Of a stretch of DNA of 64,000 nucleotides, positions 1-8,404 are shown in pieces. The stretch spans positions 434,001 through 498,000 of the forward strand of contig NZ_CP018914.1 of assembly GCF_001951015.1 (NCBI RefSeq), written 5' to 3'. This stretch comes from Rickettsia rickettsii. Its GTDB lineage: Bacteria > Pseudomonadota > Alphaproteobacteria > Rickettsiales > Rickettsiaceae. Each line of letters opens with the position of its first letter. Positions within the stretch are counted from its first letter, which is position 1. The notes beneath the pieces were generated by a model. It did no database searches and had not been told where the DNA came from. It was given only the letters and a program-made list of their open reading frames with translations. Position numbers and translations under genes: made by a program.

Positions 1-74
1 TAAAATCTATGAATATAGCTGCAGATTTGTGTGTATTTTCTAATCATAATATTATAATGGAAAAAGTTGTATGA
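1..74 (+). CDS. hslV: ATP-dependent protease HslVU peptidase subunit HslV, C-terminal end
   Basis: Only the last 23 codons are in the window, reading in the frame that starts at base 3 and ending in a TGA at 72-74. The tail (...[18 protein letters not shown]) fits the HslV C-terminus. HslV is the threonine peptidase that pairs with the HslU ATPase. Its stop overlaps the hslU start in an ATGA, the usual translationally coupled hslVU arrangement. The identity rests mainly on this context, since the catalytic N-terminus lies outside the window. Confidence 0.85.
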   Translation, partial: KSMNIAADLCVFSNHNIIMEKVV

Positions 75-1423
75 AAGCTACTAAAACTACTTATAAAAAA
101 GACCCTATGGGGCTTACCCCTTCTCAAATAGTGAATGAACTGAATAGATTTATCGTAGGTCAAGAAAAGGCCAAAAAAGCTGTTGCTATTGCACTTAGAA
201 ATCGTTGTCGTCGTAAAAGAGTAGAAGGTAATTTACGTAATGAAATAGTACCAAAAAATATTTTAATGATTGGTTCAACCGGTGTCGGGAAAACAGAAAT
301 AGCACGACGCCTTGCAACGCTGACTAATTCTCCTTTCTATAAAATTGAAGCAACTAAATTTACCGAAGTCGGATATGTAGGGCGTGATGTAGAATCAATA
401 ATTCGTGATTTAGTCGAAATAGCCGTTAATACTGAAAAAACTTTAGCAAAAACGAAAGTAGATATTCATGCCCGTGAAAAAGCAATCGAGAGAATATTAG
501 ATAGTTTAGTAGGTAAAACTTCTAGTAGTGAGACTAGAGAAAAGTTCAAAGAAAAAATTTTAAACGGCGAACTTGATGATACGGAAATTGAAATTAGCGT
601 AGCTGATACTACACCTGTCGGCGGTGGAAGTTTTGAAATACCGGGTATGCCGGGAGCATCTATGGGCGTTCTTAATCTTGGCGATATGATTGGACGAGCC
701 CTTGGCAGTAGTAAGACTAAAACAAAAAAAATGCTAGTTAAAGATGCTATGGCTATTATTATACCTGAAGAATCAGAAAAATTAATAGACCAAGAAAAAA
801 TTATTCAGCAAGCTATAAATTTAGCTGAAAATGATGGTATAGTTTTTATTGATGAAATTGATAAAATAGCTTCAACTGGTAGTTCCAGAGCAAAAAATGC
901 TGAAATAAGTAGAGAGGGAGTGCAAAGAGATTTGCTACCTTTGATAGAGGGCACGACGGTTAATACTAAATATGGACCGGTTAAAACCGATCATATATTA
1001 TTTATTGCTTCCGGTGCTTTTCATATTGCTAAACCTTCTGATTTATTACCGGAGTTACAAGGAAGGTTACCGATTAGAGTAGAATTAAATTCGCTTACCA
1101 AAGATGATATGATTAAAATATTGCTTGAGCCTGAAACTAGTTTAATAAAACAATATTCGGCGTTAATAGGTACTGAAGACGTACGTCTTGAATTTGCTGC
1201 TTCTGCTATTGAGAAGATAGCGGATTATGCGATCACCGTTAATTTAGAAGTCGAGGATATAGGGGCTAGAAGGCTGCATACTATACTTGAGAATTTGCTT
1301 GAGGATATAAGCTTTGAAGCTAGCGAAATGAAAGGCAAAAAAATAACTATCGATGATAAATTCGTAGAAAATCAATTATCAAAAATAATAACTAATCTCG
1401 ACTTAGCTAAGTTTGTTCTGTAG
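71..1423 (+). CDS. hslU: ATP-dependent protease ATPase subunit HslU
   Basis: AAA+ unfoldase that feeds substrates into the HslV peptidase in the cytoplasm. The sequence shows Walker A GSTGVGKT at residues 68-75, Walker B VFIDEID near residue 260, and the conserved GRLPIRVEL segment near residue 332 with the arginine-finger region. Between the two Walker motifs lies the variable I-domain (about 110-230) with a [12 protein letters not shown] loop. The 450-residue length is normal for the family. The C-terminus (KFVL) fits the tail that docks into HslV. The start codon overlaps the hslV stop, so the two are one operon. No decay is seen. Confidence 0.98.
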   Translation: MKATKTTYKKDPMGLTPSQIVNELNRFIVGQEKAKKAVAIALRNRCRRKRVEGNLRNEIVPKNILMIGSTGVGKTEIARRLATLTNSPFYKIEATKFTEVGYVGRDVESIIRDLVEIAVNTEKTLAKTKVDIHAREKAIERILDSLVGKTSSSETREKFKEKILNGELDDTEIEISVADTTPVGGGSFEIPGMPGASMGVLNLGDMIGRALGSSKTKTKKMLVKDAMAIIIPEESEKLIDQEKIIQQAINLAENDGIVFIDEIDKIASTGSSRAKNAEISREGVQRDLLPLIEGTTVNTKYGPVKTDHILFIASGAFHIAKPSDLLPELQGRLPIRVELNSLTKDDMIKILLEPETSLIKQYSALIGTEDVRLEFAASAIEKIADYAITVNLEVEDIGARRLHTILENLLEDISFEASEMKGKKITIDDKFVENQLSKIITNLDLAKFVL

Positions 1424-1492
1424 TACGTTTTTCAATCAATGGTTAAGGAAGATTGTTATTTTTCATCATTACTAGGCAATTACCTCAGTAAT

Positions 1493-1566
1493 TGACGAAG
1501 CAATCTCAGGAGTTTGTTATTATTTCATGAGATTGCCACGCAGCCTATGTCTGCTCGCAATGACGA
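1493..1566. repeat. dispersed palindromic repeat, 'GTCATTGCGAG / GAGATTGCCACGCAGCC' family
   Basis: Contains GAAGCAATCTCAGGA, then GAGATTGCCACGCAGCC and GCTCGCAATGAC. The two halves around the centre (CAATCTCA / TGAGATTG) are complementary. Closely similar copies occur at 8297-8333, 50088-50186 and 52006-52098. It sits between hslU and the comM remnant and codes for nothing recognisable. Confidence 0.75.
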
Positions 1567-1649
1567 TTTAGTAGTATCCATGCAATAACATCTACAACCT
1601 AGCAAAATAGTATTTTAAGAAAAATTTCATGATAAGGCATATAGCAAGT

Positions 1650-2837
1650 CTAACGTGTTAAAGTAGTGTTATCTTCTATAGGGCTTGCACTACATACTAA
1701 AAAGATTTTAATAAATTTAGTTCTGGCAGATTTAGTAAAAGAAGGAAACCACTTCGATCTTGTGATTACTTGTGCGATACTTACCGCAATGAATATGTTA
1801 TCTGAACTTGAAATTGCAGAATATTTGCTAATAGGAGAGCTATCATTAGACGGTTCAAGCTTACCGGTAAGTGGAGCTTGACCTGCAGCGATTGGGGCTT
1901 CTGTTAGAGTTAAAGGTCTTATTTGTTCAAGTAAAAACAGCTCGGAAGTTGCTTGGTCGGGTAAAATGATAATATACTTGTTGTAGGTCATTTAATTGAA
2001 CTAGTAAATCATTTTAAAGGTTCACAAGTTTTAACTCCTCCGGAAGCTAAGCTACAAGATGAGCCGATAAATTATCCTGATTTTAAAGATATAAAAGGTC
2101 AAAAAATTGCTAAACAAGCTTTAGAAATTGCAGCATCAGGTGGCATAACCTTTTAATGTTTGGTCCTCCCGGAAACGGTAAATCAAGACTTGCTGCCTGT
2201 CTTCCCAGTATACTAACTAAAATGTCTACAAAAGAAATTTTAGAATGTAGTACGATTACAAGTATTGCAGGAAAATTTTTAGGAAATACTAATCTCACGA
2301 TCAAATGCTCATATAAAATATCTGGCAAATTTCCAGTTAATAGCAGCTATGAATTCTTGTAAATGCGGTTATTGAGGCGATTCTTATAAAGAATGTATGA
2401 AAGCTCCAAAATGTGCTAGCGACTATCAAATGAAAGTATCGGGACCTATTATGGATAGATTTGATTTGCATATAGAAGTATCTAGTATTAATGTTTATAA
2501 TTATGACTTGATTGTAGATAACTCTGAGGAAGAATCTGAATATATAGCTGCAAGAGTTGAGAAAGGACGTTTAATTCAAGAAAAGAGATATGAGGGCTAT
2601 AATATTAAAACAAATAACAGATTAGATGGGCAGTTGTTAATAGATTATGCTATGCCTGCGGATGAAGGTAAAGATTTACTGAATGAAGCGGTAAATAAAT
2701 TTTGTTTATCAATGCGTGCTTATAACCGAATACTTAGAGTAGCACGCATGCTTGCTGATCTTAAGAATGTTGATAAGGTCTTGAAAGTGCATATTGCAGA
2801 AGCTTTGAGTTACCGTAAAATGGAATTTAATAATATG
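1650..2837 (+). pseudogene. comM: YifB/ComM Mg-chelatase-like AAA+ ATPase, multiply frameshifted
   Basis: Fragments in different frames follow the ComM order. First comes the N-terminal domain (IGLALHTKKILINL, ADLVKEGNHFDL, GELSLDGSSLPVSGA). Next is a Walker A region ([19 protein letters not shown] near 2158-2215). Last is the C-terminal region from 2397 (VSGPIMDRFDLHIEV, then a helical tail with NRILRVARMLADL and HIAEALSYRK). Frame changes fall near 1880, 2155 and 2360, and the first part of the N-terminal domain is missing. ComM is a helicase-like ATPase that helps recombination during natural transformation. An RPE is inserted at its 3' end and supplies the last residues and stop of the final fragment. 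A functional product is very unlikely. Confidence 0.85.
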
Positions 2838-2963
2838 TATACAAAGATCCACTTCAAAAAGAGCAAGGAGTCCACAAGGCGAGGAACGCATCGTATACTT
2901 AATACGTGAGTACCGAAGCTCTTGTAGGACGACGTAGCATTTTTGAAGTGGATCTTTGTATAC
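2837..2963. repeat. Rickettsia palindromic element (RPE) at the 3' end of comM
   Basis: About 127 bp bounded by GTATACAAAGATCCACTTCAA on the left (2837-2857) and its reverse complement at the right end (to 2963), so the element can fold into one long hairpin. Its reverse complement matches the elements at 6936-7064 and 7381-7509 over most of the length, for example around GTATTAAGTATACG in the middle. The exact RPE subfamily was not assigned. Confidence 0.85.
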
Positions 2964-3011
2964 TGTCTTCATTTTGTGCAATATATTTAAGATGATTTAA
3001 GGATCAAAGAT

Positions 3012-3960
3012 ATGAGTACTATAATAAGTTTTGATTACGCTATTAAATATTTATTAAAAGATACAGGGGATTATGAAATAGTCGAGGGATTTATTTCGGC
3101 TATTCTTAAAGATGCTGGTTATAGTGCTGTTAAAATGCAATCCCCTTACTAGAAAGTGGCAGTAATAAAGAAAATGATAGCTTAAAATCTAGCGTAGCAG
3201 ATGTCATTGTGGAAGATGAAGAAGGGCATAAATATATAGTAGAAATAGATAAATCCTATACAAATCTTTTTATGCATAAAGCTTGTTTTAATTCTAGTAG
3301 ATTAATAGTTGATAGTATTTCTAAGAGTGAGGATTATTCTACTATAAAAAAATATTGCATATTAATTTATTGTATTTTCCTTTTGATAATATGAAAGCAC
3401 CTTTATATCACGGTAAGACTATTTTTAGAGAAGTTGATAAAAAACACCCTATGAAATTTTCTTTGGGAGATATGAGAGGTAAAATATTTGATTTATATAA
3501 TGTATTTCCAGAATATGTTGTAATATCAGTATCATTATTTAATGATGTTATAAGAGATGAATTGGATGAATGGCTATATGTAGTAAAACATTCTGAAGTT
3601 AAGAAAGATTTTAAATCACCATATATGAAGAAAGTAGCAAAACGTCTTGATATACTGAAGATGACTCCTAAAGAGCAAATAATTTATCATGCCTATATGA
3701 ATAGAAGCTATAAAGAGCGTGATTATATAGTTTCTGCTGAAGAAAAAGGTAGAGAACAAGGTATGGCAAAAGGAATAAAGGAGGGGAGGAAAAAAGGTAA
3801 ACAAGCAGGTATACAAGAAGGTGAAGTTACAAAAAGTATAAAAATAGCAACAAAGATGTTAATGAAAAAAAACTCGATAGAAAAAATACATGAGATTACT
3901 GAAGTATCTATAAAAGAAATAGAGCGATTACAAACAGAAATTGAGAACCTTAAAAAATAA
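3012..3960 (+). pseudogene. Rpn/PD-(D/E)XK-nuclease-family transposase-like protein, frameshifted
   Basis: Three pieces follow the Rpn / 'PD-(D/E)XK nuclease family transposase' order. These are an N-terminal SFDYAIKYLLKD segment from an ATG at 3012, a VADVIVEDEEGHKYIVEID core (the nuclease strand region) from about 3150, and a long C-terminal part ending in KKGKQAGIQEGE and a charged coiled coil (to 3960). Frame changes lie near 3150 and 3350. These proteins are recombination-promoting nucleases that proliferate in Rickettsia genomes. The last piece (3355-3960) is a long open frame and could still be translated, but without the catalytic core. Confidence 0.75.
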
Positions 3961-3969
3961 CTATCTTTA

Positions 3970-5310
3970 ATGACAAAAATTTACTTTATAGCTGGTGAGG
4001 TGTCAGGAGACTTTGTAGGTGGTCGTATAATGCAGCATTTAAAAAACAATACAGGAGTACAACTCAATTCACCTGTATTAAGTTTTGTGAATGACGCTGT
4101 ACAGTTTGTTGGTGTTGGCGGCAAATATATGGAGGAAGCCGGTAGCTTTAAAAGCTTATTTCCTATTACTTCCATAAATTTAGTGGGTTTTGTAGAAATT
4201 TTGCCTCATATTTTTAAGCTTAAAAAATTAATTGATAAAACTGTGGAGGATATAATAAATAGTAAAGCTGATTTATTAATTACCATAGATTCACCAGGGT
4301 TTACTTATCGTGTGGCAAAGCGAGTAAGGAAACTTTTACCAAAGCTGAAAATGATTCATATAGTTGCACCGTCAGTTTGGGCATATAAAGAGGGTAGGGC
4401 AGTAAAATACGCTAAAATTTATGATTGTTTATTTGCTTTACTACCGTTTGAACCTCCGTATTTTACTAAAGTCGGTCTTGATTGTAGATATATAGGTCAT
4501 CCGATTATGGAGCAAGAGTTTTATAGTGATAAAATAGCTTTACGTGAAGAGTTTAAAATAGATGAGAATGAGAGAGTTTTGTGTGTTACTCTTGGTAGTA
4601 GAAAGGGTGAGATTCTAAGGCATTTATCGGTTTTTATTTCTTCTATTGAAGAAATATTCGAGAGTTGTAATAATCTTAAAGTTATATTTACTCTTGCAAA
4701 TCCTGCTCATGAGGCAATAATAAAACCGTTTCTAGAAGATGTTAAGTTTAATTATTTATTTTCAAGTGAGAGACTTAAAACTTATGCTGTTGCGGATGTA
4801 GCTTTAGCAAAATCCGGTACTAATACTTTAGAGATAGCAGCTTCCGGTACTCCTATGATTGTGGCTTATAAAGTTAATATTATAAGCTTTTTTATTATCA
4901 GGCTATTGATAAAAATAAAATATGTTACGTTGATAAATATTATAGCCGATAAAGAAATAATTCCGGAATTTATCCAATTTAATTGCCGAGCTAATCTTAT
5001 TAGTAATAAGCTTCAAGAGTTATTATTTAATTCTAAGAAAGTTTATGAGCAGGTAATAGAAAGCCAAAAAATTTTGCAGCAATTAGGATTTAAATCAAAC
5101 CGATTACAGCTAAATTCAGAAAGTTTTAGACACGATGAATTTAAAGGCAAGCTAGCTAGGTGTACAAAAGTACTTGGACACAGGCTTAGCTTGGAAAATT
5201 CGCTTGTATCAAGTGATCGAGATGATGCTGTACCTTCTTATATAGCTGCAGAAATTATTAAACAGGAGTTCTTAGAACCTAAAATAAAGTTGTTAAAAGA
5301 GAAAGATTAG
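3970..5310 (+). CDS. lpxB: Lipid-A-disaccharide synthase LpxB (with in-frame insertions)
   Basis: GT19 glycosyltransferase that joins UDP-2,3-diacyl-GlcN to lipid X to give the lipid A disaccharide at the inner membrane. The N-terminal FIAGEVSGDFVGG, the IVAPSVWAYKEGR segment (about 131-143), YIGHPIMEQ and the KSGTNTLEIAASGTPMIVAY donor-site region (about 281-300) are all present. At 446 residues it is about 60 longer than E. coli LpxB. The excess lies in a short segment after NNTGVQ (about residues 31-44) and in a block at about 378-424 that looks repeat-derived; a normal ending (SYIAAEIIKQ) follows. Core motifs are intact, so it is probably functional. Confidence 0.93.
   Translation: MTKIYFIAGEVSGDFVGGRIMQHLKNNTGVQLNSPVLSFVNDAVQFVGVGGKYMEEAGSFKSLFPITSINLVGFVEILPHIFKLKKLIDKTVEDIINSKADLLITIDSPGFTYRVAKRVRKLLPKLKMIHIVAPSVWAYKEGRAVKYAKIYDCLFALLPFEPPYFTKVGLDCRYIGHPIMEQEFYSDKIALREEFKIDENERVLCVTLGSRKGEILRHLSVFISSIEEIFESCNNLKVIFTLANPAHEAIIKPFLEDVKFNYLFSSERLKTYAVADVALAKSGTNTLEIAASGTPMIVAYKVNIISFFIIRLLIKIKYVTLINIIADKEIIPEFIQFNCRANLISNKLQELLFNSKKVYEQVIESQKILQQLGFKSNRLQLNSESFRHDEFKGKLARCTKVLGHRLSLENSLVSSDRDDAVPSYIAAEIIKQEFLEPKIKLLKEKD
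5101..5241. repeat. probable RPE-type in-frame insertion in lpxB
   Basis: This block encodes about residues 378-424 of LpxB, which have no counterpart in the family. It has imperfect inverted symmetry about the GTACAAAAGTAC centre (GAATTT..GGCAAGCTA on one side, TAGCTTGG..AAATTC on the other). It resembles the known habit of RPEs inserting in frame into Rickettsia genes. The borders are approximate. Confidence 0.45.
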
Positions 5311-5579
5311 TACTTGAAACCGATGGCCCACAACATTTTCTGAATTATAATAAACATTAATATTAATATAATAACAAAATATATTTCCATGTTTTTTCTT
5401 ATAGTATGAATTTGTTTCATTAAAATTTTTAAATCATTGGCAATTTTTTTGTATTCCTCATTGTTATCAGAACGCATTGTTGTCAAGAAACCGGATAAGT
5501 TTCCTAACTTATTTTGTAAAGCTTTTAACCTTTCAGTCTGTTCTTCGTGTTTTAGATCGGTATTGTGATCTTGTATCAT
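5307..5579 (-). CDS. Small hypothetical protein with C-terminal membrane helix
   Basis: I do not recognise this 90-residue protein. The first two thirds are charged and helical (QTERLKALQNKLGNL, then a KKIANDLKILMKQIHTIRKN coiled-coil-like stretch). They are followed by one hydrophobic segment (YFVIILILMFIIIQ, about 68-81) close to the C-terminus, so it looks like a tail-anchored or single-pass membrane protein. It converges on lpxB and overlaps its end by four bases. The sensible amphipathic and hydrophobic layout argues that it is real rather than a chance frame. Confidence 0.55.
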   Translation of the reverse strand: MIQDHNTDLKHEEQTERLKALQNKLGNLSGFLTTMRSDNNEEYKKIANDLKILMKQIHTIRKNMEIYFVIILILMFIIIQKMLWAIGFKY

Positions 5580-5926
5580 AATATATAATGTCCATTATAA
5601 GATCAGTATTAACGCCGGTATAGTAATATGCACTATGAATAAAGATGTATATTTTTTGTTTGTAATAAAAATGCTAACTTTTCATTTTACAGGAGTATAC
5701 TATTGTTATAGTAAATTGGTTTGCGTTATTAATTTGTTGCTCATTAGTTATCTCATTTTAATTACCAAATATTAAAACTATTGATTGATTTAGCACAAAC
5801 TATATAATTTAAATTTAGCAAAAAGTAAATTTTACTATATGTTATTTCAAATGTCAAGAAAAAAAACCACATTTCATGGTCATTATTTTGTCAATATTTC
5901 TAAGCCTTATAAAAATAATAGTTATT
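5580..5926. other. Intergenic stretch, no gene seen
   Basis: Very AT-rich region between the divergent small gene ending at 5579 and mltG. It must hold the promoters of both. I see no open frame with coding character, no repeat of the families found elsewhere and no RNA gene. Confidence 0.5.
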
Positions 5927-6946
5927 ATGTTAAACAACCTATTAAAAACTAAACTTTTTTTAGTTATAGTATCTCTAACTATATTTATTACTTTGCTAAA
6001 TTTTAGTATATTTTATGTTTTTGTGCCGGGTGATCTTACTCAAAATAAAACGATAATTATTGAACCTAAATTATCCGTAAATCAAATAGTTACAAAACTT
6101 TATTCTAATGCAGTAATCAAATATCCAAGAATTTTTAAGGTAATTGCTAAAATTTATTCTATAAAAAGACCTCTTAAAAGTGGTGAATATGTGTTTACTC
6201 GTAATATATCGCCTCTGCAAACTTTAAGAATATTAGCAAGCGGTAAATCTATAATACACAAGATAATTGTCCCGGAAGGTACAGTAGTTAGTGAGGTTAT
6301 AAAGAAAATTAATGAAGAAAGTCGATTACTTGGAGAAATAAAAGGGATAATACCTGAAGGTTTTTTAATGCCTTCCACGTATTTTTTTTCTTACGGTGAT
6401 CAAAAAGAGCAGATAATTGATCACATGAGAAATTTAATGTCTGCTAATTTAGATAAAGTAATGCAAAATCTTGCACCGGATTCTCCATTAAAAACTAGAC
6501 TTGAGGTATTAACGCTAGCTTCGATAATTGAAAAAGAAGCCGGCTCAAATGCAGAAAAGCCTATTATAGCAGCAGTATTCATTAATCGTTTAAAGAAAAA
6601 TATGAAGCTACAAGCCGATTCGACTACTATATATGCTTTGACTGAAGGAAAATTTAAATTAGCAAGAGCTTTAACAAAAAAAGATTTATTGCAAGAACTA
6701 CCCTATAATACTTATTATATAAAAGGTTTACCACCCGGTCCGATTTCTTGTCCGTCGTTAAAATCTTTAGAAGCAGTGGTAAAATCTGCTAAAACGGATG
6801 CATTATTTTTTGTAGTTGACGGTAAAGGCGGGCATAATTTTTCTAACAATCTTAATGATCATAATAGATTTGTTGAAACTTATCGAAAAAGTTTGATTAA
6901 AGTACCTGAGCCGGCCATTGATCCTGAAAAACCATCTACTCGATGA
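5927..6946 (+). CDS. mltG: Endolytic peptidoglycan transglycosylase MltG (YceG family)
   Basis: Inner-membrane enzyme that cleaves nascent glycan strands and is thought to set their length. The ATG at 5927 places one membrane helix (LFLVIVSLTIFITLLNFSIF) right at the N-terminus; an in-frame ATG at 5876 would add 17 hydrophobic residues. A LysM-like subdomain (SVNQIVTKLYSNAVIKYPRI) is followed by the catalytic domain with the signature LASIIEKEAG, whose glutamate is catalytic. Conserved LQADSTTIYAL and a YNTYYIKGLPPGPI segment are also present. The last few residues and the stop lie at the border of an RPE, so the C-terminal tail may have been reset by that insertion. Confidence 0.93.
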   Translation: MLNNLLKTKLFLVIVSLTIFITLLNFSIFYVFVPGDLTQNKTIIIEPKLSVNQIVTKLYSNAVIKYPRIFKVIAKIYSIKRPLKSGEYVFTRNISPLQTLRILASGKSIIHKIIVPEGTVVSEVIKKINEESRLLGEIKGIIPEGFLMPSTYFFSYGDQKEQIIDHMRNLMSANLDKVMQNLAPDSPLKTRLEVLTLASIIEKEAGSNAEKPIIAAVFINRLKKNMKLQADSTTIYALTEGKFKLARALTKKDLLQELPYNTYYIKGLPPGPISCPSLKSLEAVVKSAKTDALFFVVDGKGGHNFSNNLNDHNRFVETYRKSLIKVPEPAIDPEKPSTR

Positions 6947-7064
6947 ACTTCAAAATTGGCTACGTCGTCTTATAAGAGCTGTGGTGCTCATGTATTAAGT
7001 ATACGCTCCGCTCCTTGCCTTATAGACTCCTTACTCTTTTTGAAGTTGATTTGCGTATATTTTT
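6936..7064. repeat. Rickettsia palindromic element between mltG and cyaY
   Basis: About 129 bp with imperfect terminal inverted repeats (TACTCGATGAACTTCAAAA on the left, TTTTTGAAGTTGATTTGCGTA on the right). It aligns along its length with the reverse complement of the element at 2837-2963 (shared CTACGTCGTC, GTATTAAGTATACG and TCCTT.CTCTTTTTGAAGT). It supplies the stop codon of mltG. Confidence 0.85.
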
Positions 7065-7085
7065 ATCTACTTAAGGGATGTTATA

Positions 7086-7397
7086 ATGAATAATAGTGAA
7101 TTTAGTAAAATAGCCGAGACAACAATTGCATATATAGCAGAAAAGATAGAAGAGCAGGATAAAGAAGCAAGTATAGATGTAGATTTACAAGGCGATATAT
7201 TAAACCTTGATACTGATAAAGGGGTATATGTAATAAATAAACAAAGTGCCGCCAAAGAAATTTGGTTGTCGTCGCCGGTTAGCGGTCCTTATCATTTTTT
7301 TTATGAACAAGGCAAATGGACAAATAGAGCAGGGCTTGAATTAATGGCTATTTTAACTGAAGAACTTAATATTAAATTTGATACTCGCCCCACTTGA
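7086..7397 (+). CDS. cyaY: Iron-sulfur cluster assembly protein CyaY (bacterial frataxin)
   Basis: Small acidic protein that binds iron and regulates Fe-S cluster assembly through the IscS complex. The 103 residues cover the frataxin fold. An acidic N-terminal helix ([22 protein letters not shown]) leads into strands with the family motifs [17 protein letters not shown] (here [14 protein letters not shown]), [23 protein letters not shown] and a final helix. The length is normal. A good ribosome-binding region (AAGGGATG) lies just upstream at about 7073. The C-terminal few residues coincide with the edge of another RPE. Confidence 0.93.
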   Translation: MNNSEFSKIAETTIAYIAEKIEEQDKEASIDVDLQGDILNLDTDKGVYVINKQSAAKEIWLSSPVSGPYHFFYEQGKWTNRAGLELMAILTEELNIKFDTRPT

Positions 7398-7509
7398 AAA
7401 ATTAGCAACAATGTCTTTGTAAGACCTCAGATGCTGAACGTTTAATATACGCTCCGCTCCTCAGCTGACAGACCGATTACTCTTTTCCAAGTTAAACTTC
7501 GTATCACTA
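7381..7509. repeat. Rickettsia palindromic element at the 3' end of cyaY
   Basis: About 129 bp, diverged copy of the elements at 2837-2963 and 6936-7064. The left end ATACTCGCCCCACTTGAAAAA pairs with the right end TTTTCCAAGTTAAACTTCGTAT, and the middle contains the shared TTTAATATACGCTCCGCTCCT. It overlaps the last codons of cyaY and ends about 25 bp before the next gene remnant. Confidence 0.8.
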
Positions 7510-7534
7510 CTCTTCATTTTACTTCGGAGTATAT

Positions 7535-8264
7535 ATGAAAGATTTTGAAACTGCCGATAGTGCCGAAAAAGTTTATGATTTAATAATAAAAAATGCTCCT
7601 ACTCGTGCATCTATATTCATTGATGTTGACGATACGCTTATAACTCCTAAATCAAAAACTTTTAAGCAGCCGCCTTATAATCAAATAATTGATAGAATTA
7701 AGGAAATGACAATTATGAGGAAATTATAAGTAATTGGCGTTTGCAGCGAAAAGTAATATTAATTGATGAAGAGTGGGTAGAAGTTATAAACAAGCTCAAG
7801 GAAAAGTTTTCGGTTTATGGTCTTATACAAATGAATACGGGAGCATTTGGCAATATTCCTTCTATGCAAGATTGGCTATATAAAGAACTAAAAGAGCTGG
7901 GTATCGAATTTTCAGATAATAAAAAATTAGCAATTTATAATTCAGGACAAAAGGATGATGCTATTTTTTATAAAGGTATATTTATAACCGGTAATCACTC
8001 AAAAAGTGGTACTTTATCAAAATTTTCTGAAGAGCTAAATGCTAGTTTATTGTATTTGTTGATGATCGTGCGAAGCATATTGAAGATGTAGGAGATTATT
8101 GTAAAAAGAATAAAATAGGTTTTTTAGATATTTTATTTGACGGGCTTAAAAATTTAACAGGCGAACCTGATCCTACACTTGCCGAATTTTAAGAATCATA
8201 TTTAATAGAAAACGCTAAATGGCTTGAAGACATAGAAGCTTATGGGCTAATGGTTAGGAAGTAA
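7535..8264 (+). pseudogene. DUF2608 HAD-like phosphatase, broken
   Basis: The N-terminal piece carries a HAD motif I (SIFIDVDDTLITP). Later pieces in other frames carry IYNSGQKDDAIFYKGIFITG and FVDDRAKHIEDVGDYCKK (motif III/IV-like), then a tail ending at 8264. The order and motifs match the intact DUF2608 gene at 28670-29464 (FFDVDEVIV, then FIDDMEENL). Breaks lie near 7730 and 8055, plus an in-frame stop near 8190. The role of the family is not known beyond HAD-type hydrolase similarity. Confidence 0.75.
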
Positions 8265-8296
8265 TAATTAAATAGAATACATGCATAAATAGATAT

Positions 8297-8333
8297 CGTC
8301 ATTGCGAGTAGCAGTAGGCTGCGTGGCAATCCA
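8297..8333. repeat. half copy of the GTCATTGCGAG repeat
   Basis: GTCATTGCGAGTAGCAGTAGG followed by CTGCGTGGCAATCC. Same family as 1493-1566, in opposite orientation, lying between two pseudogenes. Confidence 0.7.
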
Positions 8334-8404
8334 TAAAAAATAATAAAAATTCTGTAAATCAGAATTCTAATTTCAAATCTAGTATCCGCAAATACTTATA
8401 GGCA

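Noticed and set aside
1650..1991. 113-residue minus-strand frame
   Set aside because: Antisense shadow of the comM N-terminal fragments, whose plus-strand translation has clear ComM motifs.
7741..8091. 116-residue frame as an independent gene
   Set aside because: It is the middle of the broken DUF2608 gene; the start is arbitrary and the HAD motifs lie in the flanking pieces.
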